A stretch of 64,000 nt of DNA from Amylostereum areolatum (Eukaryota > Basidiomycota > Agaricomycetes > Russulales > Stereaceae). The stretch covers positions 1 through 64,000 of the forward strand of contig SAXG01000035.1 of NCBI GenBank assembly GCA_012932865.1, given 5' to 3'. The notes below the pieces were generated by a model. It saw nothing but the letters and a program-made list of their open reading frames with translations. It ran no database searches and had not been told where the DNA came from. How positions within the stretch are numbered: the stretch's first letter is position 1; every line of letters starts with the position of its first letter. A program made the translations under genes and the position numbers. This document shows positions 21,501 through 30,219 of this stretch, in pieces.

Positions 21501-23743
21501 CCTACGCACATAACCTCCCGCTTCCCGATCCATGCGCTTACAAGCGGTTTCAGCGCCGTGCGACACCTGCCGAAGAGGCCGAAGCGGCGAAACTGGTCAA
21601 CGACTGGATCAAAGAGCTGCAGGATAATGGCCTGCCCTCGCCAGCCTTGGACAGCGACCTATGGTCATCCAGCGGTATGTCGATCGCCTCCCCATCCTCG
21701 AGTGAATCATCATTTTCCATCACAGCCTCCGACCTCGACCGCGTCTACGACGGGCCACCCCCAAACAGCTCAACCGACGAGGACATCATGCCGCGGCTGC
21801 GCTTGAAGGAGGTCCTCGGAGTGAAGCCGCCGATCCAAGAAGACGACCTCGATCTCCAATACCCTGAGTCGCCCCCGCCCTTGAACGACACCGACGAGAG
21901 CGTCGACTCCGCCGTTCCTCTACTGGACCCGCCGCCGGTGCGGGAACGTCTGTTTTTTCTGAGCGCCTCGGATGACGACGACTCGAATGGGATGGAGGTC
22001 GAATCGTCCTCTGAAGACGAGTCGGACTCGGACGGTTCCTCTCCGCCGTCACCTCTCTCGATACCTGCTGTCATCCGCGCCGTCACGATGGAGGAGGTCC
22101 CAGACGATGACGATGATGTCCAGTTGTATAGCAAGAACATGGGACACCCGGACGACGACTCGTCAGCCGGAGCTGTGCTGATTGAGCGGGCTCCGCAGAG
22201 GGAGCTCGCTGAACCCACTGACTTATCCGCTGTCCTCTCCCGCCTCGACGAGATCGAAGCTACGATTCCCCTTGCCCACGACACGGACAAAACCGAAGTC
22301 CTCAGCTGGCGGCGCCGAAGCAACCTTGCTCCGCGCGCGGGCCCACCAATCCCATCCGGCTCCCCTCCCCCAGCTCCTGTTCACGCTCGTGAGGGTGCGG
22401 ACGCGATGGGACGAGGATATCAAGTTCTTGCGAACGCGTTTCGCGCCCGGCGCGCCCGACTCGAAGGCTCGGCTCCTGCCGAAAGTGAGAACTGGCAAGA
22501 TCGCCGTCCCGAGGGCCCAGGCCCGTCGACCTCTCCGCCCGCTCTCGTATCGGACGACTCGATGCCGTCCCTCGTCAGCCTCGACCCGCCGTCTCCTGTC
22601 CTGCCCCCTGCATCGGTCACCAGGGCCGCCGTGTTTGACGGACAGGACGAAGAGTTGATGCAGGGTACGTACCCCCCGCACGCCACTATGCCTTACACTC
22701 ACCATCGACAAGGCCCACTCACGGACCCGCCTAGAATCCGCACGATCAAGAAGCCCGACCCAGCCAAGTACGCCGTCTACCACCCACCTGCAGCGGGTGT
22801 GGAGCGAGCATTTCGCCACTACGGTGGCCAGGTCGACGGCGCGAACACGCGACAATACCTGGGGCCGACGCGTGGACGCGGACACGGACGCGGACGTGGA
22901 TATGGACGAGGAGGGCGAGGGCGCGGACGCTCGGTATGGCCAAACCTTTCATGGCGAGCTCCACACTTACCTCGGCATGCGCAGGACGGACGAACAATGT
23001 CCCGCCAAGACTTCCCCACCCCGTCTCGAGTGGCACCCCCCGTCGTCTCGCTCCAGAGGGCGTACGCGGCACCGGACCCCTTTCGCCCCAACGGAAACGG
23101 GGGGACGTCTCATATTCCCTACGGATTCCAGCCGCCGCTACTGTCCGTACCCGCGTCCCCGCATTCCTTTCGACGTGCTAACACGGAGTCGGGCAGCTTC
23201 GCCCAGGGCGGCCCATACGACTTTCTGCCCCAGTCCGCTCCGAGCTATGGAGCTCCCGCCTACAGCTCCTACAACGTCTACTACCGACAGATCGAGCAGC
23301 GCCGACAAGAGGTCCTCAATATCGTCAACTCCGGGGCTCTGTTTATCGAGGCGATCCTCGCCGTGCGCGGCTCGTCCGCCGTCTCGGCAGGGATTATCCC
23401 CCTCGGCCTCGCTCACCTCACCAACGCGGTCCGAGTGCGGCCCTTGGGGACCACTCAGCAGCTCAGTGTTCGACCCGCAACCGGGTCCTATTGGTGCGCT
23501 TTTCTCCGCGTTGGAGAAGCTCGGTTTCTCACCTCCCTCCGCGACTTCACCAAAAGGGCCGGCTTGGACGAGCTGGTCCGCGAACTCCAGGCTCTCATCT
23601 CCGCCCGCGTCGCCGACGAAGCCATTGTGGCTCACCTTGTTGGAACAGGACAGCTCGACGGACCTCTTCAAGGTCCCGTCGCTGGACTGCGGGGTGAACG
23701 ACTGGACCAACTCACGCAAACCTTACGGGATTGGCTCGCGTAG
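15569..23743 (+). CDS. gag: Gypsy Gag-protease giant polyprotein with a long unknown extension
   Basis: The frame is open from 15,326, inside the LTR end, but the first in-frame ATG is at 15,569, giving about 2,724 residues. In coordinates of the full 2,805-codon frame: a Pro/Ser-rich N-terminus; capsid-like helical Gag at about 172-365; charged linker; CCHC zinc knuckle (C-F-G-C-G-D-L-G-H-S-M-S-T-C) near 573; and retropepsin near 935-1,035 with LDSGSQLNV and LLGRPW. Some 1,770 further codons follow before the stop. They hold disordered acidic and Pro-rich stretches, a folded-looking part around 1,580-1,900, an RGRGHGRGRG-type Arg-Gly tract and a helical C-terminus. Ordinary gypsy Gag-PR is a few hundred residues. 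The function of the extension is unknown. Confidence 0.85.
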   Translation: MPSVHEQDFEYPSPDDRHDDPPHMAAPGQSRPRSSPPSNPNLGHAPSSGPRARASAAPPSARAGAYGPPPNIPAFGHNPYYGPPPVAMLPEAKSRYAPETFRGNYRRVGRFLEEYEDLCVKHRVTDDAARCKSLLRYCSNSVREVVEGLESFLRRDWDDLKEEILEQYDDELEQKRYQLSDIKAYVITEKKSKIKDLRQWKTFNRGYVKIAGWLKNKQKLTTREYDLYLWQGIHPTLRRRLEDRLVNWYPNYDLSDPWEAHLVKQAAYFLFKRGTFKDDLDLSESDYEPRSSRRPSYSTSSDESESDASSEERERKVKRKTKVDRKYQRHETDSADSSNASSSSDDEPSSRRTKGKKREPPKPISRHKEREHESHKDKKYPEKARTQRPAVADRNEIEDLVNKMGQLSVHDPKYAVMLKRVIEADQSWEAILPKSLLGSAPAPAPRPTRFPTVLNSQHEQFASSTQQRPTPNASPTDYRAGLRQPPPIRPAGCFGCGDLGHSMSTCPRLGSLLTQGAIIRDPQGRLAYPNGTTIRRMNGETISQAVAREMGAPTNASGGTLKTNLLTFTLDGEDDEILEFDDFGEALEVYHVRADALEERRDFPTYGQIEDLSEEEEGEDTTVYAVTGRQKTIRNAREEAIDNVVPRRTTRVPVPTEKVQESPAPKTRAKVASKIPGERSGHPSKKDAARTSETTRKENHEQERRAVESDRGPSPKPVEVFAPTFDPANEDAFMEEPAPPRSVVERATEAARKGNPGPRDSAETGETRTRKPAPRQSAIARVADPRQVLLSILRTQITLPLGDVLGVSKELSALLIENMKPKTVRPDAPATLSAEVDGPEIEALLTKPSLSHSKLLQITVTLEGSPVTAILDSGSQLNVIRQSVAAKYVKLPQKRMVISMKDANGGKGDLLGVIEDVPIRFGSVETRGTLWAAAHVKFDLLLGRPWQRDNFASVDEQPEGTYLTFKDPKNLRRVLHRVLLEEREAPARLWDESDESDLDDANATDPVALVRRRANQRQRTYLTQALGQENEGWAMEPSDPLDEQRRAVDACPAENRAGWDRDEVIGCFGIELSDQEGMHIGGRLTQGTNGSECPLERAGSSTNAPLESCYADDWAVHPEPDTEDWRTYPVSDDGNDGPARLRTFKTTFDAPFGDTANGTTAAEARPARQATRYAREDAGKRVSKDEQRASFARVQVVRVREEEEGGTTERGAGRGDPKWKAERPEEAGHASTSSVRAASATTTTTAPSVPVAAARSTLAPAPSHHAIPTGPPCRKPREEGQPGADAIAGAEWTTDTNEVSSSQKPVHAPWPDTLESRSVCDPVPTQMNRRQTRAFFAAIEATNRSLSPTHAYPEADDFDENLWYASDVSGHGLRADRDIADILQELDDEDWGPHQTRTQVLKLQSNADGPKPLDSLTPPTLYSHATPPHSHLTNSPLRLLSYLPSRSPSPFSLDERVRVPTTAMDPPSLGSPLPVRAPQLLFSPAHSGSQTNLGHLNIRSLTNHRERLSVHNTARAVREGDWHVTIKSQSAVFVTYDEFGDRGSTLPAVDLSAAAPVITKESHWLEAFYDASGQELVGHRVETVRLPGTLLLRALCVTPGSPAEERRNAAPGELDEDVRECDGDTGGMTRSTSPEEQARVDSVVYNHRTLVPQPHPSITLTRAALGVSPLQRDSHILDFLEEDLHIIPLKPDLRPDQTVPIFAFADAVRALARDFPSSRGHTVRTISLSIPDGLWRHKDECRNYGNCLNQQVWSFTRATLQTSDPDDQGTLVMAGAGVLLSTVSDLEPNETLFELVGGRRISLRGLTKNFAFARVPRAAGYPSSNRPLPSVPAIHLAVDVPGVRPPTPRPPFPSDDQPRPVNPEPPMLTLSAWMEQVEGAADRSPGSPASSDADMCDWPFFSTESLASTDDVAQVPAGTTVPKPAPVVEPVHSTEPLLPKPLVEESPYNGALVSHLNSLRPWTRQLAADDSYMQGLVAYAHNLPLPDPCAYKRFQRRATPAEEAEAAKLVNDWIKELQDNGLPSPALDSDLWSSSGMSIASPSSSESSFSITASDLDRVYDGPPPNSSTDEDIMPRLRLKEVLGVKPPIQEDDLDLQYPESPPPLNDTDESVDSAVPLLDPPPVRERLFFLSASDDDDSNGMEVESSSEDESDSDGSSPPSPLSIPAVIRAVTMEEVPDDDDDVQLYSKNMGHPDDDSSAGAVLIERAPQRELAEPTDLSAVLSRLDEIEATIPLAHDTDKTEVLSWRRRSNLAPRAGPPIPSGSPPPAPVHAREGADAMGRGYQVLANAFRARRARLEGSAPAESENWQDRRPEGPGPSTSPPALVSDDSMPSLVSLDPPSPVLPPASVTRAAVFDGQDEELMQGTYPPHATMPYTHHRQGPLTDPPRIRTIKKPDPAKYAVYHPPAAGVERAFRHYGGQVDGANTRQYLGPTRGRGHGRGRGYGRGGRGRGRSVWPNLSWRAPHLPRHAQDGRTMSRQDFPTPSRVAPPVVSLQRAYAAPDPFRPNGNGGTSHIPYGFQPPLLSVPASPHSFRRANTESGSFAQGGPYDFLPQSAPSYGAPAYSSYNVYYRQIEQRRQEVLNIVNSGALFIEAILAVRGSSAVSAGIIPLGLAHLTNAVRVRPLGTTQQLSVRPATGSYWCAFLRVGEARFLTSLRDFTKRAGLDELVRELQALISARVADEAIVAHLVGTGQLDGPLQGPVAGLRGERLDQLTQTLRDWLA

Positions 23744-24419
23744 TGCGCGGCGATCCTGGATGGTGAGAGGACACTTCGTGTTAAACTCCCCCGTGCTCAC
23801 TCCGTCAATAGGCAACCCTACGCGGGTTCTAATGACCGTCACGACGGGCGGCTTGTGCGCTCCCTTTCAGCTCCGGTATTTTTGTATTCTTTCTATTCTT
23901 TCTGTCGAGTTCTTGCCCCCGTGTTCGCATGTTTTACAGGACATACCTGACCCGCTCCGCTGTTATACTATACAATCCCATTCCCACATAGATCCTCCGC
24001 TTTTCGCTTCGTCTCGACCCTTTGATTCCCCCCCCATTTTACAGGTCGTACCTGAACAGTTCCGACCCTTGTATACTTACCTATGTTCCAGCTTTTTTAC
24101 CTTACGAGATTTCGGCTTCGGCCCTCGCCTTCTGCCTCGGTTCTCCCTTCCGCTGTTTGTACCACTACTTACTTTTCCTTCCTACCGAGCTCCACCCCTC
24201 CGTACCTCGTGCGTGCCCTCACAATCACACCCGCTTTCCCGCTCCGTTACATTGGGAAAAAGTGGAAGTGACTCAGGTAGTGTGCCGGGAACCATCTCGG
24301 AACCACCGAGCACTGACAACATCGGGTCTCGTGACCGTGTTCGTCACGTGACTACTCGGCCGGAGATCTACCAAGTCAGAATGATCGAAGCTTGTCTCCC
24401 TCGCTGCTCTCAGGTGCCC

Positions 24420-27400
24420 ATGCATAAACCAAGATCTCCCCCACCTCGGTTTCTCAACTGGGACAACCTGGAGGGAGAAGAATTGTATGTGGTAGAGCCA
24501 CCAGGACTGGTGCTAACTGCCTACAAACGGGTCGACAAGAAAGTACGCCCAGTCGCAACGTCATATCCACAGGCAGCGCGCGTGGAACGACGCATACCTC
24601 GAGACCCCTTAGCATCGCTCGCAGTGTTACCAACTCGCCCACCTGAGTTCACTCCGACCGCTCGCACCGGTGCGGATGAGCTTGCCCGGCTAAAACTAAA
24701 TGAGGACGGCTCTCTCTGGCCCGAGGAGCTGAAATTATTTCAGCATATCATGGTGCTCAATGAGGGTGCACTCGCATATGAAGATGAACAAAGAGGTACA
24801 CTACACGATGATTACTTCACACCATATAGAATTCCGACCATTGACCACTCACCTTGGGAGTACAAAAATATTCCAATCCCACCCGGTATTCGGGACAAAG
24901 TGGTCGATCTGCTCAAGGAGAAAATACGTGGCGGGGTGTACGAGCCCAGCCAGTCAAGTTATCGATCCCGATGGTTCTGCGTCGTCAAAAAGAATGGCAA
25001 GCTACGCATCGTCCATGATCTTCAGCCACTCAACCGCATAACAGTAAAAGACTCCGGGATGCCCCCTATCCTAGATGATTTTGTGGAACCATTTGCAGGG
25101 CGACAGTGCAGCAGTGTATTTGATCTATTCTGGGGATTCGATGCACGCAAAATCCATGAAGAAAGCCGTGATCTAACAGCATTTCAGACACCGTTGGGTC
25201 AATTGCGTATAACCTCGATGCCCATGGGGTTCACAAACTCACCCGCTGAATTTCAAAACTGTATGGCGTTCATTCTACAGGATGAAATTCCACACACAGC
25301 CAACATATTCATTGACGATCTCGCTGTTCGGGGACCTGAGTCAGCATACTTGAACGAGGCAGGAGAACCTGAGACTCTTGAGCAGAATCCAGGAATCCGA
25401 CGATATATCTGGGAACATGCGCAAGATGTACACCGCATTATGCACCGCATCAAGTGTGCAGGAGGTACTTTCAACCCATCTAAAGCACAGATATGTGCCC
25501 CAGAAGTTGTTATACTCGGCCAAACCTGCTCCCCCTCAGGACGGTCCCCAGAGAAAAACAAAGCAGAGAAAATCCGCGACTGGCCAGTCCCGCACAATGT
25601 GACCGAAGTACGAGGATTTTTGGGCCTGTGTGGAACAGTCCGAATATGGATCGAGAACTATTCCCAGATTGCGCGCCCCCTCACCGAACTCGTGCGAAAG
25701 GATGAAGACCTAGTATGGGATGAGCGCCGTCAGTGCGCCTTCGACAAACTGAAAAGGCTCGTGGCACAAGCACCTGCCTTGCGCCCCATTGATTATAAAT
25801 CCGAGCAGCCAGTAATTCTCTCAGTCGACTCAAGCTATATTGCGGTCGGCTTTATCTTGTCACAACTTGATGAGCAAGGCCGTCGGCGACCCGCCCGATA
25901 TGGGTCACTTCCTATGAGCGCCGTAGAGGCACGGTACTCCCAGCCCAAGCTTGAGCTTTTTGGTCTGTATCGAGCCCTGAAGCATTTCAGTCTATATATC
26001 ATTGGCATTAAAAGGTTCTTTGTAGAAGTCGACGCACAATACATCAAAGGAATGCTCAATTCTCCGGACCTTCAGCCCAATGCAGCAATAAACCGCTGGA
26101 TTCAAGGCATTCTGATGTTTGATTTCACACTGGTCCATGTTCCTGGTCGATCATTCTCGGGACCAGATGGACTCTCCCGTCGACCCCCCGAGGAAGCAGA
26201 CTTTCAGCCCGAGAGTGATGACTGGCTTGATAGTATTGCACTCTATGCAGTCCCCACTGTTCCCCTGACTAAACATCCCGTGCTAGGGGCACGAACAAGT
26301 CGCCCATCATATAAGAAGCAAAGCGCTACAGTTCTGACAATGGGAGCTGCTGAAACCATCCTTGAAAACATTCGGACCTTCCTACGAACATGGGAATATC
26401 CATCATCAGTTAATACAACACAGAAGGAGCATCGGTTTGTTGCCAAATCCACTCGCTTCTTCCTCCAAGATGATGCTTTATTCCGCTGTGTCGAGGAAGG
26501 TATACCACGCAAAGTGATTTTTACTCCCACACGGCGGTATGAAATTATGATTGGGGCCCATGAGGAAGCAGGACACCGAGGTATAGAGGCATGTCTCCAC
26601 GCTGTCCAATTTCGTTTCTATTGGCTGCACATGCGCAGTGACCTTTCTCAGCACATCAAGTCTTGCCACGAGTGTCAAATTCGGTCCCGAATGAAACCTC
26701 TACGGCCGGTCACGGTCTCAACCCCCTCAACGATATGGGATAAAGTCTATATTGATGTCATGGTAATGCCAAAGGCAAAGAAATTTTGATTCATTGTTGC
26801 AGCACGTGATGATCTTACCCGCGCATCGGAAGGACGTGCCCTACAGTCAAACAACTCGAAGTCCCTCAAACAGTTCTTCTGGGAACAGATCTACTGTCGG
26901 TATGGGATGGTGCGGTTGGTAGTAACAGACAATGGTAGTGAGGTAAAAGGGGCATTCCAGGAACTCATGAGTCAACTGGGTGTTCCCCATGTTCGTATCG
27001 CTCCATACAATTCCAAGGCCAATGGGGTTGTTGAACGCGGACACTTCATCATCCGAGAATCTATCCTCAAGACATGTGGCTCTAAAGTTGAGCGCTGGCC
27101 TGACAAAGTAGCAGCAGCATTCTATGCAGATCGCATCACAATATCTGAATCCACTGGCTTCTCCCCCTATTTTCTGATGCATGGCACACACCCATTATAC
27201 CCGTTTGATTTAACAGAGGCAACATTCCTGGGACCTGCATACGACAATAAAATGTCACATGTGGACCTGCTAGAGAGACGCCTGCGACAGCTCGAGAAAC
27301 GGCGTGAAGATCTAGAGAATGCAGCAACAAAGCTCCATCATACACGGCTGCGTTCAAAGGCCCAGTTTGAACGACGCTTCCATCACCGTCTGCGCACAGA

Positions 27401-27728
27401 CTCATTTGAACCCGGCCAGCTGGTCCTAGTCAGAGATAACTCAATTGAGACATCACACAATACTAAGCACCTGCCAAGATACCTAGGCCCATACCAGATC
27501 GTGGAACAGACACGTGGGGGTGCATACAAGATTGCGGAACTCAGTGGTGCACTTTCATTGACAAAGTATGCGGTATCGCGCCTGCTACCATATGTCTCAC
27601 GTGACCCAGAGGCTTTGCACACTCTTTCTGAGCGGTGGGCCAACAGTGAGGTGGAGTCATCTGATGATGATATTTTGGGAGAAGATGACAATGAAGACAG
27701 AGTAGCGGAAGAGGAAGAGGATCTGTGA
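24420..27728 (+). pseudogene. pol: Gypsy pol: RT, RNase H, integrase, with one in-frame stop
   Basis: The frame lies +1 relative to gag. In-frame ATGs are at 24,381 and 24,420, but it is open as far back as 22,797. RT has VHDLQPLNRIT, MPMGFTNSPAEFQ and the catalytic IFIDDLAV. RNase H begins LSVDSSYIAVGFIL. Integrase has an HHCC finger (HEEAGHRG, CHECQ), Asp in YIDVMV, Asp in VTDNGSE and Glu in NGVVERGH, followed by a GPY/F-like module (RYLGPYQIVEQ). A TGA at 26,787-26,789 interrupts integrase between its first and second catalytic acids; coding sequence resumes at once in the same frame and runs to 27,728. This copy is therefore probably defective unless the stop is read through. Confidence 0.9.
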
Positions 27729-27776
27729 CAAGACAAGACACAACCGGGGACGGTTGATATTTGAGTCCCCTGCGGA

Positions 27777-30219
27777 TGTCACGGCCATATTTGGATATGA
27801 CCGCAACAGGGATATAGTCAGGAAGGAAAATGGAAGACTAGAGGAGAGGAGCAGAAAGGCAAAGAGACAGTAAGCCACACCAGAGACGGAACATAGTATG
27901 TCCAAGCCGGCCATCAAAGAAGAGCAAGCTGGACAAAGGAGGGGCCGGGAGAGAAGGAAAGCCGATGATCGGCGGCACCAAAGGAAGTAGGATGGACGGG
28001 CCAGACACTGTCGATCTGGAAGGTTAATTCAGCCGCATATAAAGATGTGGCAGGAAGAGAAAGGCGTCTTGGCTCCTTGCTTCACTTTTTGCACCGACGC
28101 ACCATGAATAACAACTCCCTCCCCACCAATCGCCTTGGTGCCTCTGACCATTCCACGGAGTCCAGCGGCATGCAACTCGCCGACGGTGTACGCCTTGCCC
28201 AGTCACGTTCTCCCTCTCCCCCTCTGGCCACATCCCTCACGAGCGATCCCGACCCCTACGCACCAGCGCGCATCCTCGACACCCGCATACGCTTGAACAA
28301 CCCGCCGACTAGCGACATCATCTACAACCCTATCGTCACCCTGCGGTTAGCCCGTCGCCCCAATGCTACCCCCTCTATGCCGCAATACGACCTACAGGAT
28401 GCCCGAGCGCCCGTCCGTGCCGCGACGATCGCCAGGTTGGTCAAGGACAATGTCTCCCACCCACACTGGTTGGAGGCCAACGGGATCCTGAACCAAGGGT
28501 GGGCCCCTGACCCATTCAAGGGTCCCTCGGAGGTGAATGGGGTATGGATCGTGGAAGGGAAGGCGCAACAGGTCGGCCCCTCAATGCTGGTGGAGGCAGC
28601 AACGGAGACGGGATATCGCTACTACGCGACGGTGGGCGAGTGTCTAGGGAGCGACGGCCAGAGCGCCATCTACGTGGGATGGGTACGCAACCACGCCTAC
28701 GCCCGTACGTTACCCCTCCCCTCGTGCCAAACTCGTGCTGACCCGCAAACAGCAATGATAGTCTTTATTATCTGCAACGTCAACTGGGCCCTCCCGCTTA
28801 GCCCAAAACTTCCTACTTCTTCCTCCATCGCTGCGGACTGGTATTGGGCGTTCAACCTCCGCCTCGGCACCCTCATCGCCCCTCCCTCTCTCGTCGCCAA
28901 GAACATCGCTCGCATCGTGGACGCCCACCTTCCTGCCATGCTGCACCACGTTGTAGGGCATGAAGGTTACTCCGTCTTTGTATTCCCCGAGTGGGGAAAC
29001 CTGGCGCCCGTGCTGACAGAGGACCCCTGGGCACCGCTTAGCGACATGGTGGAGTATCTGGCCCACGCGCGCCATGCCATCTATCCGTTCTCCTACTCAG
29101 CAGTAGAGCAGTCGCTCTACAAACTGATCGCGGAGGTGCGCGAGGTGTCGGCTCACCAGATCTCGCACGAGGTACAGGAAAGGGCCGCAGCCATAGAGAA
29201 ATGGCGGAGGGAAGGGTTATACTTACGCCAGTAAGTGAGAGCAGCTAGGCTAGTGGGAAGATGGTCGTCTTCCTGCTGTTGCCTGCACGTTCTCCACTTC
29301 ACTTTTCCTACCGCCCTCCACGTTGTCACACGTTATCTCGTATCGCCCCGTCGAAATGACCCGTTACCTTTGTCCGACCTATGCCGCTTGTCTCCTGTTC
29401 CCCACGTTGCTTACTGTTGTCTTCCCGTTCTGATATCCCTTGGTCTCCGCTATCGCTACTATCACCACCCCCCCCGTCTCCATGTCATGTTCCTAAACGC
29501 CCGCCTGTACGTATACCTGCATGATGATTGTTGATCCCCCTCTTTACCTGTTATCTCTACCTATTCTATCCAGAGCTACAGCAATCCGTCCCTCAAGTCC
29601 TCCTAGCCAAAAGTGACACAGTCGTGCTGACTGTGCGCTCAGTCATCCGATCAATGCACAGTCAAGTGACTGTGCACTCAGTCATCCATGACAGAATGCA
29701 CAGTCACTAGACAGAATGCACAGTTCATTGACTGTGCGCACAGTCCATTGCACAGTCGATCCAACACATGAACAAACAAAGGGCAAAGAGGTATTTAAGG
29801 AGAGCTGAGTGGGAGAGAAAGGAGAGAGACTGCCACCGAGACAGACCCCACACGCACGCCCTACTGTAAAGCTTACTGTAGCTTACTCTAGAAACCCCAG
29901 CCCACTGTTCTCATACACCTTGTAGCTACTTACTGTAGTACCTACTCCGTGTCACGAATAAACGCATAACCCCAACGCTTCTCTCATAAGTTTCGTTTAG
30001 ACCACCCAGAGCGGTGTCTAGCGTTGCTCCTCCTACCTCCCCCCCCCTCTCACACACACCCCTGAAGGCGTAGTACTCAGGCTTCTGACGTTGTGCGAGC
30101 AACCACGAACCTTGTAGACGCTTACAACAACCTCACTCGAACACCTAGGAAAATCCGGGAAAGAGGAAAACCCGATTGACTTAGTTTCGAAAAGACCTTA
30201 ACCCCCTTTTCGCTTGACA
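27777..30219 (+). repeat. Gypsy 3' LTR (2,443 bp)
   Basis: It is near-identical to 12,890-15,331, with one extra C in the C-run at about 29,470 and one G/C to A change in the ORF. No classical purine-rich tract precedes it. Instead the 30 bp upstream hold a GGGGAC...GTCCCC hairpin (27,746-27,770). Confidence 0.95.
28104..29234 (+). CDS. LTR-encoded protein, 376 residues (3' LTR copy)
   Basis: This is the second copy of the ORF at 13,217-14,347, identical except for one Ala to Glu change. It has the same TATA box (28,038-28,043) and the same possible in-frame intron (28,705-28,752). Because both LTRs of a new insertion come from one template, the single difference arose after integration or in a reverse transcription error. 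Confidence 0.7.
   Translation: MNNNSLPTNRLGASDHSTESSGMQLADGVRLAQSRSPSPPLATSLTSDPDPYAPARILDTRIRLNNPPTSDIIYNPIVTLRLARRPNATPSMPQYDLQDARAPVRAATIARLVKDNVSHPHWLEANGILNQGWAPDPFKGPSEVNGVWIVEGKAQQVGPSMLVEAATETGYRYYATVGECLGSDGQSAIYVGWVRNHAYARTLPLPSCQTRADPQTAMIVFIICNVNWALPLSPKLPTSSSIAADWYWAFNLRLGTLIAPPSLVAKNIARIVDAHLPAMLHHVVGHEGYSVFVFPEWGNLAPVLTEDPWAPLSDMVEYLAHARHAIYPFSYSAVEQSLYKLIAEVREVSAHQISHEVQERAAAIEKWRREGLYLRQ

Larger units (their letters stand above)
12890..30219 (+). mobile_element. 17.3 kb Ty3/gypsy retrotransposon with gene-bearing LTRs
   Basis: The LTRs are 12,890-15,331 and 27,777-30,219, both TGTCAC...TTGACA, with TSD CCGG at 12,886-12,889 and 30,220-30,223. It has a PBS 4 bp after the 5' LTR and a gag-protease giant frame (15,569-23,743). 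The pol region (24,420-27,728) has RT, RNase H and integrase in the gypsy order, ending with a GPY/F-type module and no chromodomain seen. The two LTRs differ by one substitution and one C-run length change, so insertion was very recent. One in-frame TGA in integrase suggests this copy is not autonomous. Confidence 0.95.

Noticed and set aside
22797..24380. N-terminal extension of the gypsy pol frame as coding
   Set aside because: The first 947 nt overlap the gag frame and the rest is T/C-rich without motifs. Kept as a finding about frame openness, not as part of the protein.
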